Assembly (NCBI GenBank): GCA_018857735.1 | Contig: JABMCL010001519.1 | Coordinates: forward strand, 278,501-342,500 | Reading direction: 5' to 3' | Source of the DNA: Alviniconcha marisindica | Lineage: Eukaryota; Mollusca; Gastropoda; Provannidae | DNA: 64,000 bases | Shown: piece by piece, positions 25,326-37,961 of the stretch | How positions within the stretch are numbered: position 1 is the first letter of the stretch | Layout of the letters: every line of letters starts with the position of its first letter | Program-made: the position numbers and the translations under genes | Notes under the pieces: generated by a model | Told to the model about the DNA's origin: nothing | The model's database searches: none | Seen by the model: the letters and a program-made list of their open reading frames with translations, nothing else

Positions 25326-26785
25326 GCAGCGTCCCTTTTCCCCCAGTGTCCCTGCAGAGGCAGGTTGTTTGTCTGCTGTTGCGGCCGGTGTTCATCTCAG
25401 GGGTGAGCCTACACCGTTTCCTGGTTGGTGTGCAAATAAAAAGTTATGTTAGAGCAACCTCTGACTTGTGACTCTTCATCCATGCTTCCAACCTGCTTCC
25501 TCACTCCCCACCCCACTCCCCTACCTATAAAATCGTCGAATCATAAACTACACTTTTTGTTTATGTTCGTTGTTCATGACGCACGCCACTTTATACAAAA
25601 AGAGGGTTTAGTAAAAGCAAAGCTGGACTGCTGAAACTGGGAGGCAGAAATCTGAAAGCAAAATTGCGGTCAGTAGATGAAGCACGCAAACCCGTTTGTT
25701 GAATATGCACGCATGCACAGGCACACACACACACACACGCACGCGTACACACACACACACACGCACGCACGCACACACCACACACATGTACGCACACACC
25801 CGAAGACAAACTTACCGTCCACACAAACATGCAGAAACACACTCGCATATACACACAAGCATACATTTTGCAACACACACTTTCTCCTTCTGAAAACCGT
25901 GCCAGGAATCCCTACAGTTCATAGTCGGGGCTAAAATCCACCTTGGGGGAGGCGGGGAGGGGCTCCTGCGAACTTCTCATAATACTTTCAGAATGGCAGG
26001 GTCCCCCCCCCCCCCCCCCCATCCAAAACCAGGGGATGAGTGCAGTTATTAAAAAGATAAAAGAAGAACAGAAAAAAGGCTGCCGTAGGCTGCGGTAAAC
26101 TCTGGAGACGATGTGCAGCAGACCATGCATGCACCCCATGTTTATAAAGCCGCGGTTCAAAGCCGGCTCAAATTCTCTTAAGTCTCGACCGCCTGCACAC
26201 TTTTTGGCTGGCGCGTCAAGCGCGTGCGTGCAAAACATGATCTCTCCCTCTCCCCCTCCTTCCCCGTGTAGTGCAAAAATAAAATGGGGGACGCGGCGGG
26301 GGTGGGGATGGTCTTGTAGCCCACGGTCGGAACGAAGGAAACTGGTTTTAACGTCCAGTCAACCATGACGTTAATATCTGGGCAAGTAGCCTACGGTTAT
26401 CAAACAAGAAAGGGACTGTGGGGATAGAAGCTGATGAAGCGGCACTTTCAGATGAATTAACAAACCAGCAGACGGGTGAAAAACTGTCAAGATCAGTAGT
26501 TTGATCTTTGCCAAAGCAAAGCCAATTTCCCTTTCAAAACCCCAAAATCCATAAGATTGTTCATTTGCAAGAAACAGGAGGGGTGGGGGTGGGGAGGAGG
26601 AGTGTATACGTGTGTTGGGCGGGGGGGGGGGGGGGGGGAAGAGTATGTGTGTGTGGGGGGGGGAGATGGGAGGCGGGATGCACTCAAATTATAGGCAGCC
26701 ATTAGTAATTACACACAACGCGTACGCCGGAGAGCGTCATATATATATATATATATATATATATCGTAAGTTAGTCCCGAAACCA

Positions 26786-26935
26786 TAGTTCAGGAGCTGG
26801 TGGCCGTCCTGAGCTGTCCGTCCTAACGAGCCTTCTGGTTTTTGTGGACGTAAAGAATTATTGAACCGTGCTTCGGCATTGGTCACAACTTGTCCCTAAT
26901 ATGTCAACTGACATCTGAGGACATTAAGCATCACT
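26786..26935 (+). repeat. Dispersed repeat C, copy 2
   Basis: Second copy of the element described at 6.87 kb, with a few indels. It is preceded by a 28-bp AT dinucleotide run and followed by CATCATCATCAT. Confidence 0.75.
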
Positions 26936-29900
26936 TCATCATCATCATCAGTCCCGAAACGGTAGCTCGTCAGTCAGTGTTGAATAACGTCGTACATACT
27001 CCAAAATGGCGGATTTTTAAGCATACAGTGGGGCGGGAAACAGTAAGTAAATAAACTGGTGTTTTACGCCAAGTCAACCATTGCGGTTAGTGGGGGAAAC
27101 AAATCTGAAACAGCTGCAAAGTTATAATGAAACTTGATATAAAAAAAATAATCTTCCTGTGGCTGAATGATATTCCTGACAGTAAGTGCGACCCAAACGT
27201 GGACAAAAAAAATTGGACGTGAAATAAAAGTGACACCGAATGTAGGACACTAAAATAGGAATGTACCTGTCAAGTGTCATCCACCATGGCTTAGCAACAT
27301 GACTTACACAAATACATCAAGTGGTCAGGCAAAGCAGACGAGTGGGCGTAGACACTGCACGAGAATCATGCCAAGCTCGTGCTTATACTGACTGACCCTG
27401 GTAAACTGCAGGTGCAAGATACCTGGGAAAGAATAAATGTGCAGTGGATGTACGCAGAAACTCAAACAAACGAATAGAATTTAAGCTACAGTCGCAGGCA
27501 CCCATTTTATTTCTGCTTTGGGGGATTTTTTTCTATTCGGTTGTTCACAGATAATTTAAGCATGAACAAAACGTGGAGGTGGATATTCTTTTGGGAGACA
27601 AAATAATGGCAGAAGCGAAATCTAGGTGCAATAAAATATGGCCTGTAACTGCAATAAACGAATATAGGAGAGGGAGGGCCTCTCTCTCGGTAAGTCGCGC
27701 GAACACACACACACACACACACACGTCTTTGCTGAGGCACGCAGATAACATCCAGCGCGCTCACTCTCACACGATGTACGCATACGCGGGATGCAGAAAT
27801 AGCTCGTCTGCCCACGGTCACGCGAGGCGGGAAAACCGTGGAAATCGCGTATACATGTATTCCATGGGAAAAGCATCCGGGCGACTGCAGAGCGAAAACA
27901 ACCACCCCCGGTGTCGGTCGATTTATATATTTTATATTTTCGTGCCTTCTGCGAGGCTGATTTTTCCGAGCATACAAAACTTTTTCCATCGTCAGAAAAA
28001 AACAAGAAAAAAACAACGAAAGCGAGAGAGAGCAGAGTTGTCTGAAATGCAGTGTCACCACCAGTTTAAACTTGGCTAAAACTGTGAAAACTTAAGACGA
28101 AATGTAAGAAAATGTAAGAAGATGAATTTTTAAAAAAAAATCAAAAAAATCTGGGGCTAGGAATACTTTCGGTCTAGTGGATTTTCATGTTCACTACGGA
28201 CACTAACCTGGCGCACATACACACAATTTAAAAAAATTTTTTAACCTACTGCGTGGCTTCATTCCTATCCCCTCCACCTTGTTCTGTATATTATTTCAGC
28301 TGTTTGCTGTGGTGTGGGTGTATTTGTGTGTGTGCGTGCGTGTGTTCAATGTAGGTCTTCCTGTTTGGCTTTTGTGGTTTGAACTGCTTGTACTCATCGT
28401 TTGTCTTTTGCAAAAGCGACCAAGTTATAAAGGAGGCAATAATTTCAGACACTAAAATAGAAAATTATTCCCCCCCCCCCCCCCCCCGCCATACCACAAC
28501 AACACATGCACACAACACCCAAAACAACATCAAACCATCAAAAGCAACACATTTTGCACCACATACCTGTAAATCTTGGTAAAGACGGACTGCAGCAGTA
28601 CTGGTCTGCACCGAGCATGGCAGCAGTCAAGTGGACAACTGTGAAGCGTTGAGCAAACCCAGTTTGGCAGTTTGGAGTCTTCACGAGAAGCATGTTTTGC
28701 ACGGGAAACTTGCCTGAGTTTGAAGTACTCTCGGCTTTGTATACCAAAGGCGCAAGACTCCTTTAAAAACGTGTTGTGCGTCTAGGAGCTGGAATGAAGT
28801 CTAGAGCAAGAATGTATTTAGTTATTGCATGCGCCTATCTACTGCACTTTTTGTGAAGAGATCTTTTCAACACCTCCATGCTGAGAGAGAGAGTATAGTA
28901 TGTGTGTTAGGTACTCTTCATCAACTTTTGTAAGTAATTCACCACACAGGCCTTCTGCCACAATAATTTACAACCTGATGAAGACGAATTCACAGCATCA
29001 AATTCAAAACGAATTCACAGCATCGCATTTAAACCCAGCTGCATATATATGACCTACACCCAGCTAGCAGACACTGTAACCATGCGACGGAACAGTCGCA
29101 TACAGAACCAACGGCAATTCCACAGTGTGACGTTTTTTAACTGAACTCCCCAAACTAGTGAACATCATTCAGTCCACTTTCTTTCCTAACGCACATACAT
29201 GCACGGACTTTTCGTGCTTTGACACACCACACTGCGGCCCCTGACAGAGTAGTTACTCAGTAGCCTGTGCTACAGACCCCATGGCAATGAGACTGGGGCC
29301 AATTCAACAGGCTATACGCTTGACATGGAATCACTGGCTCGTTTCGATTTTGTGCCAGTTTTATTGTACAGTTGTGAGTTGAAATGAAGAATAAAATGAC
29401 GACCATGCCAAACAAGTTACATTATATCGAACAAGATTATAGTTGTAGATCCCCAGGACGAATGACATTCCTCCCCGGAATGACTAATCACGCTCATACC
29501 AAGTCATCCACGGGCTTGATCATCTAGTTTGACCCGTTCTTGCTGACATTACACTGTGCACCGCAGTTTTCGTGCCTGTGTCACCATGTCAGTTTTTACA
29601 CCTGCGTCACCGGGTTAGATTGTGACGTCAGCAAACAGATGTGTGGGAATGGGAAAATAGGAAAAGGTGTTTGGTTTTTGGTCAACAAAGACTACCACTC
29701 AAACAAAAGCACACGAAAAAGAAGAGGAAAGGATGAAGATATGGTGGTGTATTGTAAATAACTATGTAAAAACTGTACATTTGCTTCTGTAAAGTCAGCT
29801 TTTACTCAGTGAAGCCTGAAACCATTCACACTGCACACATTCAGCTTCTCAGACGGTGTAGTATCTTTTGGTATTTATATGGGCACCGTTCTCATTTAGA

Positions 29901-30589
29901 ACAAGACAATGATGGCAGTACAACAATCAAATGAAAACATGATTCATGGTACAAATGATCACATCTGTTGATAAACAAATCATTGCATTATCAACAACAA
30001 CAACAAAAGAGCAATTAAGGCCCCCCCCCCCCTCCCCCCAACAACAAAAACAAAAGAACAATTAAGGCTCCCCCTCCTACATACACACACCAGAAACAAT
30101 GTCAAAAATTAAATCTACTTGTCACAACACAATTAAACAATAACTGAACACTATGAGCTATAAACTAATCATGATTATGGCAGTTAGATGCTTCCAGGAG
30201 TTGAATCAATTAACTCCCTTGATCAGTGTAGTTACTACTACTGTAGAGACATCATCCCAAAAATGACTTCTGACAATGCTCGTCTGTTTGAGACAAAAAG
30301 CCCAATCATGAAATGAACACATTTTACATCCTCCCTTGGTCCTTTGCTGCTCACTGAGGTCAAGCATAAGTATGTGAGCTAACCTACACATGGATGGATA
30401 CATGCACACATGTATTTTGGTAAATGGGAAAGCTGAGACTGATCAGCTCGTGTGCTTGCAAACACTCTCTCCCCTCCCCTCCCCTTTGTCTCTCTGTCAC
30501 TTTTCTGTACCATCTGAGTTTTATGTCATGTAATATCTATTACCTTACACCCATTATGCGTCATTGTTATGCCAACATTCTTCCAAGCG
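26936..30589. other. Non-coding sequence
   Basis: Contains a SINE 3' fragment near 27,055, C runs at 28,471 and 30,019, and a tandem GAATTCACAGCATC pair at 28,985-29,020. No gene seen. Confidence 0.5.
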
Positions 30590-30765
30590 CTGGAAGCTCA
30601 CCCAAAAGAAGACAAGTGAATTAGTTCTCAACCTCATTTTCCACCATTTAATTGTTGTTTAAGTGTCATTTTGTAGCTTGATAAAGGGGATTACCCTGAA
30701 AATTTGCGTGTTGTGTTTTGTCCCAATAAAGAGCATTATTTTGAACCTTTCATGTGTTTGGATTG
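30590..30765 (+). repeat. Dispersed repeat A, copy 2
   Basis: It is preceded by a CCAAGCGCTGGAAGCTC segment that the 55-kb copy also has in part, and it ends CATGTGTTTGGATTG. It lies in intergenic DNA about 1.1 kb downstream of the HPF1 3' end. Confidence 0.75.
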
Positions 30766-30889
30766 TGTAGTTGCATTTTGAAGTAGGTGAGAGACCTTCA
30801 CATGATCAAAACTGTACTGGAGCAGAAAATATTTGCATTTACTGTTCTCTGCCACCATCCACAGCTGTGTGGCCCCCAGGGGAAGAGCA

Positions 30890-31260
30890 GACAGTACATC
30901 AGTACATCAGCAGCAGCACTGACCCAGTGACCAGCTGCATGCAGAGGTGCCAGCAGTCCGCCCTCTTCCCACTGGGAACTGGCTGCTGCAGACTGCTGAG
31001 CCACCTGCATCACCTAAAGATTGTCCACAGGGATGAGGGTCAGTTCCCTGTGGGACAGATCCACAGAACATGTTCTTCTTGAACACTGCTTAGCCCACAG
31101 TGCTCTCCAGTGCTGCATGAAGCTGCAGGAAGCAGGGCTGAGGGAGAAGCTGTGGGACTGCTGTGATGATCTGCGGAAGACCGTGGACTACGTCTGGGTG
31201 AGCAGGATTCAGATGTAGACAGCATGACCAAAGAGATTTAAACACAGAAAAGGGAATGAT
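30890..31260 (+). repeat. Dispersed repeat D, copy 2
   Basis: This GC-richer patch contains an open frame with peptide ALQCCMKLQEAGLREKLWDC followed by DDLRKTVDYVW, which looks like real protein sequence, but there is no start, no domain I recognise and a repeated relative at 2.1 kb. It could be an exon fragment carried by a repeat. Its right end (GACCAAAGAGATTTAAACACAG) matches 2,458-2,480. Confidence 0.5.
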
Positions 31261-31733
31261 TTGCAGACTTCACAGTCCAAAATGGGACTATTCCCGTGGG
31301 AAATTTGGATGACTTACCCTGAGGAAAGCCAGCTGAAACAGTCATGCCACCCATCCACAACTAATCCCTAACCTCCCCACACAATTCCAAAGGGGGAAGG
31401 ACAGGTACCCAGCCATAACTAATCCCTAACCTCCCCACACAATTCCAAAAGGGGAACGACAGATATGCTCTGCTGAATGCAACAGACTGTGAGTGGGGAT
31501 TAACAAAACCCATGTGCAGCAGCTTCGCCTCTCATGTCAGACGAACCAGTCACATTGTAGGTAGACACTCACTGCAACCATCCCAGACAGCAGTGCCAAA
31601 AAGCAGAAGGAATGTGAGCATGACGTGAGAACTTGCATGCAAGTACCCAGGCAGATGGAAAGTTGAAGTGAGGAGGGGGACAAATCAAAGTAAGCATACT
31701 ATGATTATAATGTCCATAGGGCACTATTTGTTT

Positions 31734-31739
31734 TTTAAT
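31734..31739 (-). terminator. Candidate polyadenylation signal ATTAAA of HPF1
   Basis: On the minus strand ATTAAA lies about 175 bp after the HPF1 stop. I did not see a canonical AATAAA in the interval 31,250-31,913. ATTAAA is the commonest variant signal, so this is a reasonable but unproven 3' end. Confidence 0.4.
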
Positions 31740-31913
31740 AATACCCATTGCACTGTACACACAAATGATGATGAAACCGACTGGTGCATTACATAACAAA
31801 CCAAACCAATCAACACAGTTCAAAATGTAGGTTTTGCTGGCTTCTTTGCTATCCAAGCCCAGTCCACCTTCAAGCTGTCCTCGTGAACATCTTCAGTGAC
31901 ATGAAATCAATAC

Positions 31914-32218
31914 TTAATCCAACTGACTGAGCTCTGAAGAGTGAGACCGCCTCTTCAAGTGTGCCTTGATGATCTTGCTGAATTCCGGTCGGCCCACAAG
32001 CTCATACCCCAGTGTCAACAGGCAGCGAATGGGGGAATGGAAACATTTGCCCCCAAAGGTGAAAAGGTCAAGACCAAGTTCAAGGCCTTCTCCATAGTCA
32101 CACTCATCGTTAGCAAACTGCACCAGGGTGATAAGTTCTTGGAGTGGGTCCAAGTTTTTGTCACGCTCTGCCTCTGTCTTGCTGTCACGGATCTTGGCAA
32201 ACATCTTCTTCAGATCAC
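31914..32218 (-). CDS. HPF1: HPF1 exon 7: catalytic helix and C-terminus
   Basis: The last coding exon carries residues 354-454. It contains [21 protein letters not shown], where Asp391-Glu392 correspond to the Asp-Glu pair that HPF1 inserts into the PARP active site. The C-terminal part ends [15 protein letters not shown] before TAA. In vertebrates a similar tail ends near a QLAA-type sequence. The acceptor is tttgtttcag at 32,219. Confidence 0.95.
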
Positions 32219-35200
32219 CTGAAACAAAGACAAACCAGTCATGCTTTTGAGTGATGTTATTCATATTCCACTGTTGATACTTAAAAATAACTCGATACAC
32301 AACCTTGATTTTGATTCTTAAATCTTGCAGCATTTGGACTTCTCAAGGGTAATTAAGATAGTGAATCATGAGATCTTTGGATCTCTGTTCATTATTATAA
32401 ATTATTACTTATTAGAGGATTTGTTAACAATCACATGTTTTAACAAAGAAAAATTCACAATCACAGAACACACCAACCACTTCCCTTGAATAGCTGAAAC
32501 AAAAACAAACAAAACAAAGCAAAAAATGAATTTTTGGGTAACAGGCACATTTACTGCATTTGTGAAGAACCTGAATACATCCTGTCATTTTGAGTTGACT
32601 GAATATTCATTAAGAATGGTCCAGTTAAATGACAAGTAAATGAACTAAAGGCCCACAAATATAAAACAACAAAAACCAAACAAGAAACACACACACACCC
32701 AAACACCATCACAACAAAACTGCAAAGAACATTAAATAAGCAGTCATCACGAGGCTAACCTCTACCATCAAGATTGCTTTGTGAGTCTCACCTGGTTTTA
32801 CGGTACTGGTCTTCAGATGCTGAACTGTTGTCTACTATACTCCATTCACTGTCACGTTTATCCCTTTCTGAAATTTTCTTCCTATTCAGGTACTGGTTCA
32901 CTGGTTCACCTTCATCGTGCGTTTCCTTTTTGAATCTTACCTGGCATTTCAGGTACATCCGTTGGTGTTAAGGTACTGGTAACAGTTGTATGTAGCCCTC
33001 ATCATTATCGTCCACTGTCATTGTGTTCTTCCCTTTCAGGGTCTTAGCCAGTGTTTCAGATACAGGTCTGTATGCTACATCATTCTCATCCACTATCACG
33101 TTTCTGAACTCCCTGCTTTCTGAACATTAACTGGAATTTGATGTAGCTCGCATATTATTATCCATTGTCACGTTTCTTCTACTTGCTGACTCTTACCTGG
33201 TGTTTCAAGTTACAAGTACAGGTATGTAGCTCACATTATTATCCAGCATCATGTTTCTCCCTGCTTTTTAAGTCTTACCTGGTATTTCAGGTACAGGTCT
33301 GTAGCCCACATCATTATCATCCATCACAATGTTTCTCCGTTTAGGACTTGTGTGGTGTTTCTAGTTGGATACTGGTCTGTTGGATACTTCATTATCAGGT
33401 AGCATCATGTTTCTCCCTGATTTCTAAGACTTACCTGGCATTTCAGGTACAGGTCTGTAGCCCACAACATTATTATCCATCACATTGTTACTCCCTTCAG
33501 GTCTTAAGTGGTGTTTCAGATATAGGTCTGTTGCCAACATCATTATCAGGCAGCATCCTGCTTATTTTCCTTTCTGAGTCTTACCTGGCGTCTCAGGTAC
33601 AGGCCTGTAGCCCACATCATTATCATCCACAGTAACCACCAGACCGGCACCATGAAAGGTCTTGCAGACCACCTTCTTGTCCCTCTCCTTCATCCCTTTC
33701 GTCTTCAGTTCCAGAGAGTGGCCGCCCTCAGACGCTGCTGACTTGACAGACTCCTGCAGCTTTTGCAGTGACTTCTTCTTGTCACTGGCAAGACCCGTGT
33801 CCTTCAGCTGTTCATTGATGTAGAAGCTGTGCAACAAACAGGAACAGCAGAAAGCTGTTGAGTCACTCATGTCATTGTTAATATGTGACAAGGTGGGGCA
33901 GGGACATAAAGTAATAGCTTAGACCCTAGTGGTTGAGTGCCAGACTTGTAATTGGAAGGTTACAAACCTGATTGATGGCAGAACTGGTGGTAGCATATTT
34001 TCTTCAAAGTTATCGACTCTTATTTCAGTAACTTGTGTGATGTATCTTCAGTGCTAATTAACTCCCTTGTGTGTTGATCCTTATTTCAGTATCCATTCTA
34101 TCTTCACGCTGCCACAGTTACAGTAGCATGTAAAAGCCCCAAGCCATTCTGCCCAAAGTGCCAAGTGGCAGGTTCCAGTCAAACATCCATACACCCTTGA
34201 CCCGCCAGCCTGAGTGGGTTGACTATGCTGTCCAGGCATAGTGTGAAAATCCATCAGGGAAATGAGCTCACAGGCTACTCACTAGAGAATGCTCATCCAA
34301 CAGCTGACTAATCCTTGGCCTAAAGAGTGGAACTGGGGTGTGAGAGCCCATTTCCACTTACAAAAACAAAACAAAGTGCAGGTGGGCAAAAGCACCATGA
34401 AAGGAAAAAAGGCAGGCAGTGATTCATCAAACGATTATTGACCACTTTTATTGTATTCTTCCCTCTTGAGCAGACTCACTGTGATGCGCATGTTTTTAGC
34501 GCATGCTGGATTTTTTTTAGCGCAACCATAATCCACCAAAATCAGACATGAACTGGGGGATCCTTAACCTGGATATGTGAATTTGTGCATGTGTGTTGGC
34601 AGAATTTGACTCCAGAGAACTCTAGGGATGGGTGCAAACCCTAACACATCATGGTCGCCAAGCCATGTGGTAACCATGTTCAGGCATGCTTAACTTGGCT
34701 TTAAACACTCACTCTGTGCTAGCATCTCTCCTACATCATGTACATGTAACTGTAAGGATAATCCACAAACCAAACTGACAAAATACGATGCAGTACATTT
34801 TGTAGCCATAAAGTGATGTGCATCAAAATGAGTTAGTACTGCCAGTGACATAAATATTTGTGTTTCCTTATAAAAATAATAAAATAAGACAAAACCACAA
34901 CTACTAATTACTGAGTTGAACTACCTGTCTCTTCTTATTGTAATTGCCCTGATATAACCATACGGTTGACACCAAGTTACTTACTTCTTATCATGAAAAA
35001 GAAGTTACTTAAAAAACATACATCACAGTATCCCTGCATTAAAGCAGGAGTCATTAACCTTACCAAGCCAAACACTGGAAGCTTCTTTTTGAAATTTTCA
35101 GTAAAAGATCAGTTTTCAAAGTGTCTGTCTCTGCCTGCATTCACTTTTGCAGGCTTCAGTGAATAGTGAAATATTGCAGTGTAACCGAGTAAAACAAAGC

Positions 35201-37215
35201 AGAGTGAACAAACAAAAAAAACAAAAAAAAGGGTGAGTGGTGGGGGGGGGGGGGGGGGGGGGGGTTAAGGAAGGAAGGAGATGACTGAAAGGTGTGCAGA
35301 AACTTGTGAAAGCAAAGCAGGAAAACTTGCCACACAAAATCTATGCAGGTGTACCTGACAGCAGCAAAGAGATTGTCTCCCCTGGGTGTGATGTTTCCAT
35401 TCTCTTTGGCGCTGTTGGCTGCCACGAACACCGGCATTTCGCTGGGCACATCTCTGCAGGTCAACAACAAGATGCTGTTTGCTAGTGCTACATTATCCAT
35501 GTAAAGCTCCCACAATGGTTAAAAACTTATGCATTCCTGCAGGAAAATGCCTACATACACACATGCACTTCACCATTTCTATTTGCTACCATTACAGCAT
35601 AAGTTTATAACACTGTTTACATCATCTACTCTGATTCAACAAGTAACAAAATTCTCTAACCCCAACTTTCACTAATATATGTTCACCTTGTTGTCGATAA
35701 GTTCATGTTTGTGACATCATTTATGTAAGATTACTATATAAAAAAATATTGTTGCAACTTGCATAGCCCAACTGTTCTGTTGTTAATGTATTGTTACATA
35801 TATATCATATATATATATAATATGAAATAAATTTTGTTTAAACCAACTTTCACAAATTTCCCTGTGGCCTTATTCTGACCTGACTGCTTTTTTTTTTAAA
35901 CGTACACTTTACGCTGGGAAGAACTAGTCCAAGACATTTGTGTGTGTCTTTTGATTTGTAAATACTGTAACTGCACAGCACTATGAGTACAAGCTCTTGT
36001 GAGAAAAGGTGCTTTATTTAGGCAAGTTATTATCATTATTATATTTAGGCCTCTTATTTTATACTGACTATTACCCAAACTCTCATCATGTGGCTCACCC
36101 TGGTATAACCGTACTGGTTGACTGGGCGTAAAACACCAAGTTACTTACCCATCATATGGTTTAAACAGTAACTGAAGTTCCAATCCCATTATTTTTTTAA
36201 TTTAACTACTACCAAACAATCCATTAGGCCCCATGTTACAAGGACAGTACGAAATCACTAAATGATAAGCTTTTACAACTTACCTGAAGTAACCCAGGTG
36301 GAACTGTTTCTTGCTGTCTCCCTTGATAACGGTCAGAAACTCTGGTGGGTCGTAGTAGTAGCGCCAGTGCAGCAGGAAGTTGGGACGATGCCCTGCGCTG
36401 TTGCATGCAACGTCTTTGTGTTGACCAGCCAACACGTCATATGGTCCTACCAGTGTGAAACCCAACGTGTCTTGGAGGGCCTCTGCAAAAGAGACCATTG
36501 CATAAGTGTTTATTCCATAAATTTAAAAGGTCTGTTTCATCAATAATTGTCCAGTAAAGTACAAATTCACGACTAATTTCTCATGATACACACACCAACA
36601 AAAGAAAGCCTCTCCCCTTCATTTTGCAACAATCCCCCTTCCCCCAATCAAAAACAAAAAATAAAAATCCACAAAATGAATTAGGAGAATGCTCCCCCAT
36701 CCACTTTAAAAAAAAATTAACATATTCCTTGAACATACTGTGTACATATTTATAGAAAGAAACAACATTTTACCAAGAGGATCTTCTGCATTCAATTTCT
36801 GGCACAGCTTCCAGAAGTCGTAAAAGTCTTCAGGCATTTCTACAAGAAACTTTGATTTGATGTTTTCCCGAACATCCGCAGGAGATTCTGGCACTTCAAG
36901 ACCATCTACGTCTTCATCACTGGCATCTTCCTCTGCATCTGACATGGGCTTATCTTCTCCTTGATCCACCTTCTCCTCTTCCTTTTCCTGTGCTGCTTCC
37001 ATACCTGAGACAAGTCCTTGCATGAAAAAGTTGGTTTCACAGCAATGAACACACACACACACACACACAGTCACACACACATGCAAACACACACACATGT
37101 ACATGCACAGAATATCTATCTGCAGATGAAAATGTGTTTGGGAAATCCATTTCCTGCAGTCTCTATGACAGCTGTTTAAAGACAGAGCTCAAGTAAGAGC
37201 AAGAGAAGTGTGTGT

Positions 37216-37288
<73 letters not shown>

Positions 37289-37528
37289 ATCTTACTAACA
37301 GTAACACTGACAATGTGTGCTTGCATGCATGCACGTGTGTGTGTGTGTGTGTGTGTTGTGAAAGTGTGCATGTGTGCATATATTACATATTACTAATACT
37401 ATTATTAGTCTGTTTTGATTGTTTTCATGCTTTTCTTTGTAATGTTGGTTTCACATAAAAATGATAAAAAAAACATTATTATTATCATGACTAAGAGAGA
37501 GAGAGGGAGAGAGAACAAACAAATGAAC

Positions 37529-37594
<66 letters not shown>

Positions 37595-37883
37595 TTGCTT
37601 TTTGCAGCTTTGGGTCTTTTAACTTCTGAAGTGCTGACATCTTTATCCTTCTCTCCTTCAGAGTCAGACTCACTTCTGGTTCTTCTTTTCCCAAAATACT
37701 GCTCTATTGTTGGTGTTTTGGTTTTTGGAGTGTTGGTGTTTACTTTCCTCTTTCTAGAAGGTTCACCCTTTTCCTGCAAACATAAATATTTCTATAAAAA
37801 AAATAATCAATGTAAATTAAGACAATAAGAGTGATGCTGTGCAGTGCAATAGAAGGGGGGGGGGGGGATACAATCTCAACACC

Positions 37884-37961
<78 letters not shown>

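Noticed and set aside
27507..28061. 184-aa open frame on the minus strand
   Set aside because: Longest single frame in the non-genic part, but it is full of CVCV and phenylalanine/serine stretches, is also open on the other strand, and shows no domain.
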